This document shows positions 20,001-28,548 of a stretch of 64,000 nucleotides of DNA, in pieces; the first letter of the stretch is position 1, and the number at the start of each line of letters is the position of its first letter. The notes below the pieces were generated by a model. That model was not told the DNA's origin, made no database searches, and worked only from the letters and a program-made list of their open reading frames with translations. Source of the DNA: JAXLYE01 sp046351595 (lineage in GTDB: Bacteria > Myxococcota_A > Polyangia > Palsa-1104 > JAEUJZ01); assembly GCA_046351595.1 (NCBI GenBank), contig JAXLYE010000002.1, positions 496,001 through 560,000 of the forward strand, in the 5' to 3' direction. Position numbers and translations under genes: made by a program.

Positions 20001-20291
20001 CTGCGCCCGATCCTCATGACCACCATCGCCACCATCGTCGGCCTCATCCCGATGGCGCTGGGCATCGGCGAGGGCAGCGAGACCAACCTGCCGCTCGCCC
20101 GCGCCGTCATCGGCGGGCTGCTGGTCTCGACGGTGTTCACGCTGTTCCTGGTGCCGGCGCTGTACACCTCGCTCGGGCGCTTCGCGGCCCAGGTCAGCGG
20201 CGAGGGCGACCCCTCCGACGAGCCCGATCACAGATCCGACCAGGGGCCGGGCGACGGACACGGCGCCGCGGCCGAGGTGACCCATGCGTAG
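17004..20291 (+). CDS. RND multidrug efflux transporter, inner-membrane pump (AcrB/HAE1-like)
   Basis: A 1095-residue pump with the expected twelve membrane segments and two large periplasmic loops. TM1 (NPILILMLSLMTVVLG) is followed by LPVDLFPDITIPVV, typical of RND proteins. The TM4 proton-relay pair is seen in LALGVGRLVDDSIVELENI (Asp-Asp). The second half repeats the pattern (MVLASQFKSLLSPLVIM, GVIMMVGIVVSNGVLLIDF). A GAGAGAA-type hydrophilic insert follows TM6. The operon partners are the lipoprotein adaptor upstream and a TolC-like channel overlapping by 8 bases downstream. GAGAGG precedes the ATG. The substrate range cannot be read from the sequence. Confidence 0.93.
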   Translation: MWLTRLALRNPILILMLSLMTVVLGLQSLGRLPVDLFPDITIPVVRVVTFYPGAGPVDIEKSITVPVERAVAAAPGIERVESTSKQGVSIVSAWFSYDTNLDNAQFEVSQRVAQILNTLPPGIQQPFIIKFDVTNIPVLTVSLSSSSLDEKQLYDLAYNVVEPQLERLPGVASASVGGGKQREIEVKVQRDALRARALGILDVVSAVRGANLLLPSGTLRAYSREFNVFANTQLEEARPLRDVIVQPAPPGGQPVRVSDIAEVEDGTADQANIVRVDGVRGVYLRLLKQPKANTIAVVDAVRGALPTLRGVPESTKLQISFDQSSYIRAAVKALEHEALQGGALAIVVILIFLLSLRATGIVAIAIPLSIVATFILLYFTGQSLNVFTLGGLALGVGRLVDDSIVELENIHRHLATEPSRKQAVLAAAQEVAMPILVSTITTIVVFFPVLFLAGVARYLFIPLAMTISFALMMSFFVSRTVTPLLCLYVLRAPSHHGHGAGAAKKRGLLDRIAAALDALDHGYARALGFVLRHRAATVIVILGLCGATVPLYFRIGQEFFPSSDESQFTLSFKAPIGTRVEQTEDLAARLEKTVRDRLGEQPGDGHRAAQKQLYSTMLSDLGLPGGRTAIFTSNTGPHAGNLQVNLLPKAERSVSDTQLTERVRAALRDGFAGIQAYFFTGGIVKRILNFGQPAPIDIEILGYDLEEGAGYAKRLLGKLRGLSDGKGRPLLTDLQITREENYPELRIHVDREKAGVLGLSEQAVAQSVLSTLVGNSQFQPVRFTDPKTGNEYFINVRMDDRYRDDLDDLHDVFLRAPAAGGGASMVALSSVARIERASGPVQINRKYLQRVVDITANIAPTSSLGQSAAAVTQALREAAPPEGFAVKVGGQAEAQREAFSGLGMASLLAVVLVYMVLASQFKSLLSPLVIMCSVPLGVAGVVLMLFLTGTTLSVNSFMGVIMMVGIVVSNGVLLIDFAGVLHRRGRPLVEATIEAGRTRLRPILMTTIATIVGLIPMALGIGEGSETNLPLARAVIGGLLVSTVFTLFLVPALYTSLGRFAAQVSGEGDPSDEPDHRSDQGPGDGHGAAAEVTHA

Positions 20292-21873
20292 CGCGCTTCT
20301 CCTCCTCGTGCTGCTCGGCGGCGGCCCGGCGCTGGCCCAGACCGCGGCGGCGATGCCCGAGACGACACCGCCCCCGTCGACGGGCGGGCTGCCCGAGCTG
20401 CCGCCGCCGGCCGCGCAGGAGCTCCAGCAGCAGCTCCTGCCGAAGGAGGCGCGGGACACGCCGCTCGCGGTGCAGCCCACCGTCGAGCGGGTCAGCCTGG
20501 GCGAGGCGGTGCGGCGCTCGCTCGCGCGCAACCCGACGGCGCTGCAGGCGCAGGCCGACATCCGCCGCCTGATCGCCCTGGGCGAGCAGGCCCGCGCCGG
20601 CTCGCTGCCGACGCTGGCGGCGACCGGCAGCTACACCCGGCTCGACAACGACCGCGTGCTCGGCGTCGGCGACATGCAGCGCCTGGTGGCCGGCGCCAAC
20701 CAGGTCACCGGCAGCGTCACGGTCAGCCAGGCGCTGATCGCGCCCGGGCGCTGGGCGCAGTGGCTGCACGCCAACGACGCGGTGCGTGTCGGCCAGATCG
20801 CGCAGGAGGACGTCCGCCGCCAGCTCGCGATGGCGACGGCGCGCGCCTACCTGCTGGTGGTGACGCAGGCGCGGGCGCTCGTGGTCGCCGAGCGCGCCCG
20901 GGACATCGCGCGTGCCCACCACGACTTCGCGCTGCGCCGCCTGCGCGGCGGGCTGGGCAACCGGCTCGACGAGGCGCGGGCGCTGCAGGAGTTCCAGACC
21001 GCCGAGGCGCAGCTCCTCGGCGCGCGCACCGCCCTGATGCGGGCGCAGGAGGCGCTCGGCGTGCTCGCCGGCTCGGACGTCCCGCTCGACAGCACGATCG
21101 ACGGGGTCGCCACGGTCGACGGCGCGCGCGCGCCGACCCCCGGGCAGGGCCCGCTCTCGTCGCCGCCGGTCGGCACGTCGGCGCCGGCGCCGCGGCTCGC
21201 GGACCTGCTCGACGAGGCCCAGGCCGGCGGCGCGTCGCAGGCGCTGCCCAAGGTCGCAGGGCTCGCAGGGCTGCCCGGGCTTGAGGAAGCGCTCGACGAC
21301 GCGCTGGTGCTGCGCACGGATCTGCGGCTGTGGCAGGCGCGGGCCTGGGCCGCGGCGCGCCTCGTCCGGCACAGCTGGGTCGACTACATGCCGACGCTGA
21401 GCGGCTCATTCTCGCCGTTCTATCAGAACCCGCCATCTATCGTTCAGCCGCTGCTCGGCTGGCAGGCGCGCCTCGACCTGAGCTGGGTGCTGTTCGACGG
21501 CGGCGCGCGCTACGGGGCGCGGCACGAGCGCCTGGCCCTGTACGAGCAGGCGCGGCTCAGCGTCCAGGCCGCCCAGCGCCAGGCGCGCTCCGAGGTCCGG
21601 GTCGCCGACGAGGCGTTGCGCCGCTCGCGCGAGGCCGTGACCGCGGCCGCGCGCGCCGCCGACGCCGCCGCCGAGGCGCAGCGCCTGGCGACGATCGCCT
21701 ATCGCGCCGGCGCCACCAACAACCTCGAGGTCATCGACGCCGAGCGGCGCGCCCGGGACGCCGCCGCGGCCGCGGTCCAGGTCGAGGATCAGGTCCGCCA
21801 GGCCGAGCTCGACCTGCTCATCTCGTCCGGCCGCTTCCCGGACGCGGTCATCCGCCCGCGCCCCGCCTCTTGA
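20284..21873 (+). CDS. TolC-family outer-membrane efflux channel
   Basis: A 529-residue protein with a Sec signal (MRSALLLLVLLGGGPALAQ) followed by a Pro-rich linker. Two TolC/OEP repeats follow: ERVSLGEAVRRSLARNPTALQAQADIRRL near the start and DLSWVLFDGGARYGARHERLALYEQARLSVQAAQRQARSEV-type helices in the second half; W-x-L-F-D-G-G is the classic family strand. It overlaps the RND pump gene by 8 bases and completes a full adaptor-pump-channel operon. A ~70-residue Gly/Ala/Pro-rich insertion (~280-330) between the repeats is unusual. Confidence 0.9.
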   Translation: MRSALLLLVLLGGGPALAQTAAAMPETTPPPSTGGLPELPPPAAQELQQQLLPKEARDTPLAVQPTVERVSLGEAVRRSLARNPTALQAQADIRRLIALGEQARAGSLPTLAATGSYTRLDNDRVLGVGDMQRLVAGANQVTGSVTVSQALIAPGRWAQWLHANDAVRVGQIAQEDVRRQLAMATARAYLLVVTQARALVVAERARDIARAHHDFALRRLRGGLGNRLDEARALQEFQTAEAQLLGARTALMRAQEALGVLAGSDVPLDSTIDGVATVDGARAPTPGQGPLSSPPVGTSAPAPRLADLLDEAQAGGASQALPKVAGLAGLPGLEEALDDALVLRTDLRLWQARAWAAARLVRHSWVDYMPTLSGSFSPFYQNPPSIVQPLLGWQARLDLSWVLFDGGARYGARHERLALYEQARLSVQAAQRQARSEVRVADEALRRSREAVTAAARAADAAAEAQRLATIAYRAGATNNLEVIDAERRARDAAAAAVQVEDQVRQAELDLLISSGRFPDAVIRPRPAS

Positions 21874-22046
21874 GTCAGACTCGCCCCGCGCCGCTCCGCG
21901 CCTGCCCATGTGCCCACCCGCCTGCAGAGCTTTCTCCCCAAGCTCTGCCGCAGAACCTGCTACCTGCTACCTGTGATAAGACGGCTGCTCGACCTGGCGG
22001 CGACGCGGCCATGAAACCGACGCATCCTCACACGGAAAACTGTCCC

Positions 22047-22075
22047 TTGACAGCGGCGGGCGCAAACCCTAGAGT
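22047..22075 (+). promoter_or_regulatory. Sigma-70-like promoter for the DksA/TraR-like gene
   Basis: TTGACA (22047-22052) and TAGAGT (22070-22075) are separated by 17 bases and point toward the gene starting at 22262. This predicts a leader of ~180 bases that includes the 14-bp repeats. Confidence 0.5.
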
Positions 22076-22146
22076 ACCGTGCCCAATGGTCAGCAGGCTG
22101 CGCCATCGACGACACGACCTCGTCATCGGCTCCCGGTAAAAGGGCT

Positions 22147-22188
22147 GATGCAAGGGATCGGATGTAAGGGACCGGATGCAAGGGATCG
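22147..22188 (+). repeat. Three tandem 14-bp direct repeats
   Basis: The units GATGCAAGGGATCG, GATGTAAGGGACCG and GATGCAAGGGATCG are head-to-tail. The first and third are identical and the middle one differs at two positions. They lie between the predicted promoter and the start of the DksA-like gene. Confidence 0.85.
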
Positions 22189-22261
22189 ATAGACCAGCAG
22201 GTTCGCAGACCCGGGCGAGTGAACGGATCCATCTCAATACGCGGCGGCAAGAGGTTTTCAG

Positions 22262-22684
22262 ATGCTAACTGAACGGGAGCAGACCCAGCTCCTCGGCGTG
22301 CTCAAGGCAGAGCGGGAGCGGCTCGTCAACAACGCTCGCGACGGCCTGAAGTTCAGCATGGAGCGCGAGCGCAACGTCGGCCGCGACTCGATCGACGAGT
22401 CGATGGAAGAGGAGCTGTTCTCGACGGAGCTCCGGCTGCGTGACCGCGAGAAGTACCTGCTGAACAAGATCGACGGCGCCATGGAGCGGCTCAAGGCCGG
22501 CACCATCGATGAGTGCGAGGACTGCGGCGAGAAGATCTCGTTCAAGCGGCTGATGGCGCGTCCGGTCACGACGCTGTGCATCGACTGCAAGGAAGAGAAA
22601 GAGAAGGAAGAGGTCGCGCGCTCGCAGATCGTCGGCCGCGGCGGCGACGCCGACCAGATGCCCGACGGCGGCGACGACGAGTAG
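22262..22684 (+). CDS. TraR/DksA-family zinc-finger protein
   Basis: A 140-residue protein with an N-terminal coiled coil (LLGVLKAERERLVNN...ELRLRDREKYLLNKIDGAMERL) and a C4 zinc finger: Cys85-x2-Cys88...Cys106-x2-Cys109 (CEDCGEKI, TLCIDC). This is the DksA/TraR/general-stress 16O architecture, which acts in the RNA polymerase secondary channel with ppGpp. The acidic residues at the coiled-coil tip (RDSIDESMEEE) are compatible with that role. The C-terminal tail is acidic and Gly-rich. AGAGG precedes the ATG. It is monocistronic, with a long leader containing three 14-bp repeats. Confidence 0.85.
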   Translation: MLTEREQTQLLGVLKAERERLVNNARDGLKFSMERERNVGRDSIDESMEEELFSTELRLRDREKYLLNKIDGAMERLKAGTIDECEDCGEKISFKRLMARPVTTLCIDCKEEKEKEEVARSQIVGRGGDADQMPDGGDDE

Positions 22685-23002
22685 GCTGGCCGGAGCGGTC
22701 GGGCCCCGCTCGGGACCGACCCGGGCCGGCTTCGGCCGACTCCAGACTGACCGAGCTCATGGCGGGTCGCGCTGCACCGCGGCCCCGCCTCCTGAGTTCC
22801 AGGTCGCGGCACATGCAGGTGCCGCAGCCACAAGCCCGGTCCCCGAAAGGTCGCACCCGGATCGGAGCCAGGTCCCGCAGGGCCTGAGCAGTACCCGCGC
22901 AGGAAAAAGACGACCGCAGTCCTCTGCCGCGACGCGTGGCGTCGAGCGGGCCCTCGGATCTCCCGAGGAGCTCGGCAAGAGGTTTGGCTGTGCAGCGCAG
23001 TT
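22685..23002. other. Intergenic region with GC-rich inverted repeats
   Basis: This 318-base gap begins with GC-rich self-complementary sequence (GAGCGG/CCGCTC arms near 22695-22713), which may terminate the DksA-like transcript although no T-tract follows. The rest shows no gene or clear motif. Confidence 0.4.
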
Positions 23003-24358
23003 TTGATAGATTTGGGGTCCAAGCTCGAGATGGAGAATCAGCGCTATAAAGTCACCGACCGACTCGACGCCGGCGGCATGGCCGAAGTGTTCCGCGGCAT
23101 TGCCGAGTCAACGGTCGGCGGCCTGAAGCGCGCGGTCGCGATCAAGCGGATCCTTCCCAGCCTCACCAAGAACAAGAAGTTCGTCACGATGTTCTTGGAC
23201 GAGGCGAAGCTCGCGCTCCACCTGCAGCACGCCAACATCGTCCAGGTCTACGACGTCGGCTCCAGCCCCGGCGGCACCGAGGCCGAGCCCGCCTACTTCC
23301 TCGTCATGGAGTTTATCGACGGGGCGAACCTCAAGGTGATCCTTGAGTCGATGAAGGCGCAGGGGCAGCGCCTGCCGGTGGCGCAGACGGTGTTCATCCT
23401 GATGGAGGTCTGCAAGGCCCTGGCCTACGCGCACGACCTCAACGATCCCGAGACCGGCAAGCCGCTCGGCATCGTGCACCGCGACATCTCGCCGCCCAAC
23501 ATCCTGATCTCGCGGCGCGGAGAGGTGAAGCTGGCGGACTTCGGTCTGGCCAAGGCCGCCTCGCAGCTCGAGAACACCGACCCCGGCGTGGTGAAGGGCA
23601 AGTTCAGCTACCTGTCGCCCGAGGCCGCGCGCGGGGAAGAGGTCGACAACCGCGCGGACATCTTCGCCGTCGGCATCCTGCTCTACGAGATGCTGACCGG
23701 CAAGCGCCTGTTCGACGGCGAAACCGACTACCAGACGGTGCTCCTGGTGCGCAAGGCCGAGGTGCCGTCGATCCCGGCGCAGAACCCCGACGTCGCGCCC
23801 GAGCTCGAGCAGGTCGTGCGCAAGGCGCTGGCGCTCGATCCCGGGCAGCGCTTCCAGCGCGCCGACGACCTGGGGGACGCGCTGGCGCAGTACCTGTTCT
23901 CGCGCTCGCTCAAGGTCACCAGCCGCGACATCGAGAACATGATCGGTCGCGTCGTGGCCGAGCGGCAGAAGAGCAAGCCGCAGGCGGTGCAGGGCTCGCT
24001 GATCGAGAACTTCATCCAGGACGAGATCCTCAAGTTCACGTCGCTCGACGAGGTCGGCAAGGAGACGAAGGCCGACTCCGCCAACGCGCCGCTCAACCCG
24101 GATCAGTTCATCGACCCGCGGCAGTGGCAGTCCGAGAACGACACCAGCGTGCCGCCGCGCTCGCGCGACGGGCTGTCGCGGATCACGCTGAGCGGCAACT
24201 CGAACGTGCAGCCGCTCGAGAAGCTGCTCGCGGGCGCGGCCGCCAACACGTCGGTGATGCCGGTGCCCAAGAAGGGCGGCGAGCGCCCGCTCCTGCCGAT
24301 CATCCTGATCGTGATCGTGGCGGTGCTGGGCACCGTCGGCTTCCTGTTCCTGCGCTGA
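23003..24358 (+). CDS. Ser/Thr protein kinase (PKN type), tail-anchored
   Basis: A 451-residue kinase if started at TTG 23003; ATG 23030 (MENQRYKV) is an equally good start. Kinase landmarks: the Gly-rich loop LDAGGMAEVF, VAIKRI (invariant Lys), VHRDISPPNIL (catalytic loop with Asp and Asn), ADFGLAKA (metal Asp), LSPEAARGE and DIFAVGILLYEML. Residues ~300-425 are a linker without a recognised domain. The extreme C-terminus (PLLPIILIVIVAVLGTVGFLFLR) is one membrane span, so the kinase is anchored by its tail with the catalytic domain in the cytoplasm. This is a common myxobacterial type; the signal and targets are unknown. Confidence 0.88.
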   Translation: MIDLGSKLEMENQRYKVTDRLDAGGMAEVFRGIAESTVGGLKRAVAIKRILPSLTKNKKFVTMFLDEAKLALHLQHANIVQVYDVGSSPGGTEAEPAYFLVMEFIDGANLKVILESMKAQGQRLPVAQTVFILMEVCKALAYAHDLNDPETGKPLGIVHRDISPPNILISRRGEVKLADFGLAKAASQLENTDPGVVKGKFSYLSPEAARGEEVDNRADIFAVGILLYEMLTGKRLFDGETDYQTVLLVRKAEVPSIPAQNPDVAPELEQVVRKALALDPGQRFQRADDLGDALAQYLFSRSLKVTSRDIENMIGRVVAERQKSKPQAVQGSLIENFIQDEILKFTSLDEVGKETKADSANAPLNPDQFIDPRQWQSENDTSVPPRSRDGLSRITLSGNSNVQPLEKLLAGAAANTSVMPVPKKGGERPLLPIILIVIVAVLGTVGFLFLR

Positions 24359-24443
24359 GCGGCGCTGGCGCGGAAGCGTCGCTGTCGCTGTCGCTGCCGC
24401 TGTCTCAGGCAGCGAGGCAGCGAGGGCAGCCAGGCGGGCCGGC

Positions 24444-25490
24444 TTACTCGGCCGGGTGCTCGGCGAGCAGCTCGGTCAGCCAGTCCGGCTCGGTGCGGGT
24501 CTGGGTGATGGCGCAGCCGACCTGCTGCAGCGCGTAGGCGACGCCGGCCTGCAGGTCCCGCTTGGTGATGACGCTGGCCAGGTCCACGCCCAGGTGCACG
24601 ATGGTGCGCGCCACCGCCGCCGAGATGCCGACGAGCACGCACTGCGCGCCGAGCAGCCGGGCCGCGCGCGTCGACTCGATCAGGCTGTTGGCGACGCTGG
24701 TGTCGACGACGCTGACGCCGGTGATGTCGATGATGATGACCTGCGCCTGGTAGCGCTGGATGGCCAATAGCAGCGCGTCCATCAGGTGCGAGCTGCGCGT
24801 CGAGTCGAGGTGCCCGACGAGCGGCAGCACCAGCACCTGGTTGTAGATGGGCAGGACCGGGGTGCTGATCTCCTGGATGGTGGCGATCAGCCGCTGCTGC
24901 TCGTCGACGATCGCGCGCAGGCTGGCCTCGCTGTCGGCGAGCTGCTTGGCGGCGCGGCGCTGGCTGGTGATGTCGTGGAACAGCCAGATGCGGCCGCCGA
25001 AGGAGCCCGCGAGCCGCACCTCGCGGATCGTGCACTCCAGCGCGGTCCCGTCCTTGAACTCGATGGTCTGGTGCCACTCCTTCTGGCTGCCGGCGCGCAC
25101 GCGCTGGACCAGATCGAGGAACGCCGCCGGGTCCACCATGCGGTCCTGCACCGAGGCCATCATCTCGGTGACGTCGCCGCGCCGGACGACCTCGACGGGC
25201 ATCTGCCACATCTCGAGGACGCGCTGGTTGACATACGCGATCCGCCCGTCGGATGTGACGTACATGACGCCCTCGGGCGCGGCCTCGAGCATGGCGCGCA
25301 TCACCCCGCCCAGATCCCCCTCCAGGGCGGCGGCCTCGCCGGCTGACGGCTCCGGTGCCGACGCCGCCGGCTCGGCCCTCGCCTCGTCGCGGCGCGGCCC
25401 CCCAAGCTCCGCCGGGTCCTCCGCCTGAGGCCCTGCCTGCTGCTCAGGAGGAGGGCCCCCCGGAGGAGAGCCCGGAGTAGAAGACGCCAT
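24444..25490 (-). CDS. PAS-STAS regulator (RsbR-like stressosome protein)
   Basis: 348 residues from ATG 25490 (MASSTPGS); the frame stays open farther upstream, but that part is antisense to the BMP gene. After a disordered Pro/Ala/Glu-rich N-terminus, residues ~62-175 are a PAS domain (GVMYVTSDGRIAYVNQRVLEMW...IWLFHDITSQRRA). A short coiled coil then leads to a STAS domain (~225-335): PLVGHLDSTRSSHLMDALL, VIIIDITGVSVVDTSVANSLI, LVGISAAVARTIVHLG. The Thr in VDTSVAN is at the position phosphorylated in RsbR/RsbS by an RsbT-type kinase. No RsbS or RsbT gene is adjacent. Confidence 0.83.
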   Translation of the reverse strand: MASSTPGSPPGGPPPEQQAGPQAEDPAELGGPRRDEARAEPAASAPEPSAGEAAALEGDLGGVMRAMLEAAPEGVMYVTSDGRIAYVNQRVLEMWQMPVEVVRRGDVTEMMASVQDRMVDPAAFLDLVQRVRAGSQKEWHQTIEFKDGTALECTIREVRLAGSFGGRIWLFHDITSQRRAAKQLADSEASLRAIVDEQQRLIATIQEISTPVLPIYNQVLVLPLVGHLDSTRSSHLMDALLLAIQRYQAQVIIIDITGVSVVDTSVANSLIESTRAARLLGAQCVLVGISAAVARTIVHLGVDLASVITKRDLQAGVAYALQQVGCAITQTRTEPDWLTELLAEHPAE

Positions 25491-25553
25491 GACCGCATTA
25501 TATGCCAGCGCGCCACGCCCGCGGCGCTCGTCTGCTGTGGTAAAAACCGCGCG

Positions 25554-26684
25554 ATGCGTGCGGCACCGCGGCTCGGGCTCCTGGTCATCGCCAAGCTCCT
25601 CGGGTTCACCGCGGCGCTTTTGTGCCTGAATGTCGGTCTGCTGTGGCCGCGCGCCGGCGAGTCGGCGACCGGCACCGGCCTGGCCGGCGGTGCCGGGGCG
25701 GGCCAGCCGGGACAGCCGCCGCGACCGGGGCGCCCGATTCGCGTCGGCCTGGTCTTCGACATCGGCGGCCGCGGCGACAAGTCGTTCAACGACTCTGCCT
25801 ACAACGGCGTCGCCCGTGCGCTGCGCGAGCTCAACGTGCGCGCCGAGTTCGTCGAGCCCGGCGACGGCGCCGACCGCGAGTCCGGCCTGCGCCTGCTCGC
25901 GGCGCGCGGCTTCGACCTGGTGATCGGCGTCGGCTTCGTCTTCTCGGACGACATGATCGACGTCGCGCGCGACTACCCGCGGGTCCGCTTCGCCTGCATC
26001 GACTATGCGAAGTTTGACGCCAACGGCTTCGTCATGCCGCCGCCGAACATGGCGGCGCTGAAGTTCCGCGAAGAGGAGGGCAGCTTCCTCGTCGGGGCCG
26101 TGGCGGCGCTGACGGCCGCCGAGAAGACCGGCCGGCCCGGCGGCCACGTCCTCGGCTTCGTCGGCGGCATGGACATGCCGCTCATCCGCAAGTTCGCCGT
26201 CGGCTACCGCCAGGGCGCGCTGCACGTCTGCCCCGACTGCCGCGTGCTGACCGGCTACGCCAGCCACAGCCCCGAGGGCTTCAAGAACCCGGCGCGCGGC
26301 AAGGAGCTGGCCCTGGCCCAGTACGCGGCCGGCGCCTTCGTCGTCTACCAGGCCGCGGGCTCGACGGGCCTGGGCGTCTTCGAGGCCGCGCGCGAGCAGG
26401 ACCGCCGCGCCATCGGCGTCGACAGCGACCAGTGGGACGAGGCGCCGGGCTACCTGCTGACGTCGATGACCAAGCAGGTCGACGTCAGCGTCTTCGAGAT
26501 CATCCGCGCCGTGCAGGAGGACCGCTTCACCCCCGGCGTGCGGGTCTTCGGCCTGCGCGAGGGCGGGGTCGACTATGCCTACGACGAGCCCCGCCGCCAC
26601 ATGATCTCGCCCGCGGTGCGCGAGCAGGTCGAGGCCCTGCGCCGCGAGATCATCGCCGGCCGCATCTCCGTCAAGGCTGAGTGA
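25554..26684 (+). CDS. BMP-family ABC transporter substrate-binding protein
   Basis: A 376-residue protein with an N-terminal signal or anchor helix (LLVIAKLLGFTAALLCLNVGLL); no lipobox Cys is well placed. The mature part is a basic-membrane-protein/PnrA domain: RVGLVFDIGGRGDKSFNDSAYNGV, FDLVIGVGFVF, HVLGFVGGMDMPLIRKFAVGY and AIGVDSDQWDEAPGY. The family binds purine nucleosides for import. It is directly followed by the matching two-domain ATPase gene (its start at 26690 lies 5 bases after this stop, or overlaps if GTG 26681 is used). The permease genes normally found with it are absent here. Confidence 0.87.
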   Translation: MRAAPRLGLLVIAKLLGFTAALLCLNVGLLWPRAGESATGTGLAGGAGAGQPGQPPRPGRPIRVGLVFDIGGRGDKSFNDSAYNGVARALRELNVRAEFVEPGDGADRESGLRLLAARGFDLVIGVGFVFSDDMIDVARDYPRVRFACIDYAKFDANGFVMPPPNMAALKFREEEGSFLVGAVAALTAAEKTGRPGGHVLGFVGGMDMPLIRKFAVGYRQGALHVCPDCRVLTGYASHSPEGFKNPARGKELALAQYAAGAFVVYQAAGSTGLGVFEAAREQDRRAIGVDSDQWDEAPGYLLTSMTKQVDVSVFEIIRAVQEDRFTPGVRVFGLREGGVDYAYDEPRRHMISPAVREQVEALRREIIAGRISVKAE

Positions 26685-26689
26685 GCCGC

Positions 26690-28387
26690 ATGAGCCCGAG
26701 CGCCCCCCCTGCCACGCCGCCGACGCCGCCGACGCCGCCGGAGCTGGACCCGAGCCCGCCCGCGCCGCTGTGCGAGGCCGTCGACGCCGCGGTGCGCTAC
26801 GCCGCCTGCACCGCGCTCGACGGCGTGTCGCTGGCGCTGCGGCCCGGCGAGGTGGTGGCCCTGCTCGGCGAGAACGGCGCCGGCAAGTCGACGCTGATCC
26901 ACGCGCTGTACGGCATCGTGACGCTGACCTCGGGGCAGGTGCGCTACCGCGGCCGCCCGGTGCAGCCGACGCCTGAGCGCGCGATCGCGGCCGGCGTCGG
27001 CCTGGTCGCCCAGCACTTCCTGCTCGTGCCGCCGCTCACCGTCGCCGAGAACGTGGTGCTCGGGCGCGAGCCGCGGCGCCTCGGCGTGCTCTTCGATCGC
27101 CGCCGTGCCGAGGAGCAGGTCGCCGAGCTCGCGGCGCGCTACGGCCTCGCGGTCGATCCGCGCCGCCGCGTCGCCGATCTCAGCGTCGGTGAGGCGCAGC
27201 GGGTCGAGATCTTGAAGGCCCTGTACCGAGGCGCCAGCTGCCTGCTGCTCGACGAGCCGACCGCGGTCCTGACGCCGGCCGAGGCGCGCCGCATGCTCGC
27301 CGGCCTGCGCGAGCGCCTGGTCGCCGACACCGGCGCCGACTCTACGGGCGGCCGCAGCCTGCTCATCGTCACCCACAAGCTCGACGAGGTGATGCAGGTC
27401 GCGGACCGCGCCGTGGTGCTGCGCGCCGGCCGGGTCGTGGCCGAGTTCAGCCGCGGCGAGCTGTCCCCGCGCGACATCGCCCGCGCCATGGTCGGGCGCG
27501 ACGTCACCGCGCCGACCCGCCGCCCGCCCGAGCCCGAGCCCGCCGCCAGCGGGGGCGCTCGTCCCGACATCGCCCCGGGCGAGCTCGCAGCGGCGCTGGC
27601 CGGGCTGCCGCGCCCCGATGCGCCGCCGGCCCTGTCCGTCCACGCGCTGCATGTCGAGCGCGAGGGCAGCGAGCGGGTGCGCGGCGTCTCGCTCGCGGTC
27701 CGCCCCGGCGAGATCGTCGGCCTGGCCGGCGTCGACGGCAACGGCCAGAGCGAGCTGTGCGCCGCGATCGCGGGCCTGTTGCCTGTCGCCTCGGGCCAGG
27801 TGCGCCTCGACGGGCGAGACGTGACGCGGGCGAGCGTGCGGGCGCGAAAGCACGCCGGCCTGCGCCTGGTGCCCGAGGACCGCCACCGCCACGGCCTGGT
27901 GCTCGACATGACGCTGGCCGAGAACCTGCTGCTCGGCGACGAGCTGCGCTACAGCCGCGGCCCGGGCCGGCTGCTGGTCGATCAGGCGGCGCTGCTCGCC
28001 GAGACCGCGCGCCTCTTGCACGAGCACGACGTGCGGCCGCCCGATCCGCTGCTCTTGGCGCGCGCGCTGTCCGGCGGCAACCAGCAGAAGCTCGTCCTTG
28101 TGCGCGCGCTGTGCGGCGGCGGCGAGCTGCCGCGGGTGCTGGTCGCGGCGCAGCCGACCCGCGGCGTGGACCTGGGCGCCATCGAGTCGATCCAGCGGGC
28201 GCTGCTCAAGGCGCGCGACCGCGGCTGCGCCATCCTGCTTCTGTCGACGGACCTCGACGAGCTGCGCGCGCTGTGCGACCGCATCGCGGTCCTGTACCGC
28301 GGCCAGATCATCGCCGAGCTGGACAACGCCGCGACCGCGCCCGCCTCGCGCGAAAAGCTCGGTGAGCTCATGGCCGGCGTGGCCTAG
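26690..28387 (+). CDS. Nucleoside/sugar-type ABC importer ATPase, two ABC domains
   Basis: About 565 residues from ATG 26690 (GTG 26681 is possible). The first ABC domain is complete: Walker A GENGAGKST, Q-loop VAQHFLLVPPLTVAENV, signature LSVGEAQR and Walker B LLLDEPTAVLT. The second is the usual degenerate copy of this subfamily: GVDGNGQSE in place of Walker A, LSGGNQQK and VLVAAQPTRGVD. The KALYRGASCLLLDEPTAVL region is typical of BMP-dependent nucleoside importers. It is coupled to the BMP gene. The next gene is an unrelated ABC-F, so the permeases must be elsewhere or lost. Confidence 0.87.
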   Translation: MSPSAPPATPPTPPTPPELDPSPPAPLCEAVDAAVRYAACTALDGVSLALRPGEVVALLGENGAGKSTLIHALYGIVTLTSGQVRYRGRPVQPTPERAIAAGVGLVAQHFLLVPPLTVAENVVLGREPRRLGVLFDRRRAEEQVAELAARYGLAVDPRRRVADLSVGEAQRVEILKALYRGASCLLLDEPTAVLTPAEARRMLAGLRERLVADTGADSTGGRSLLIVTHKLDEVMQVADRAVVLRAGRVVAEFSRGELSPRDIARAMVGRDVTAPTRRPPEPEPAASGGARPDIAPGELAAALAGLPRPDAPPALSVHALHVEREGSERVRGVSLAVRPGEIVGLAGVDGNGQSELCAAIAGLLPVASGQVRLDGRDVTRASVRARKHAGLRLVPEDRHRHGLVLDMTLAENLLLGDELRYSRGPGRLLVDQAALLAETARLLHEHDVRPPDPLLLARALSGGNQQKLVLVRALCGGGELPRVLVAAQPTRGVDLGAIESIQRALLKARDRGCAILLLSTDLDELRALCDRIAVLYRGQIIAELDNAATAPASREKLGELMAGVA

Positions 28388-28548
28388 AGGCTGGTCGCCG
28401 TCTCCGCCCGGACCTACAATCAGCCGGCCGCGGCGCCGCGCCCAGACGACCGTCGCAGCCAGGGGGACGGAAGCCCGGCTGCCTGGCACCCTGGCGCCGC
28501 CCGCACCCGACCTTTAATACACCGCCTGAAGGGACCCCGAAGAGATTC

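Larger units (their letters stand above)
21874..22261. other. Intergenic region before the DksA-like gene
   Basis: The 388 bases between the efflux operon and the zinc-finger gene contain no credible gene. They hold a sigma-70-like promoter (22047-22075) and three direct 14-bp repeats (22147-22188) in what would be the 5' untranslated region. Confidence 0.6.

Noticed and set aside
24444..26600. 718-codon reading of the PAS-STAS gene
   Set aside because: The extra N-terminal part is antisense to the BMP substrate-binding gene; ATG 25490 gives a normal-length protein.
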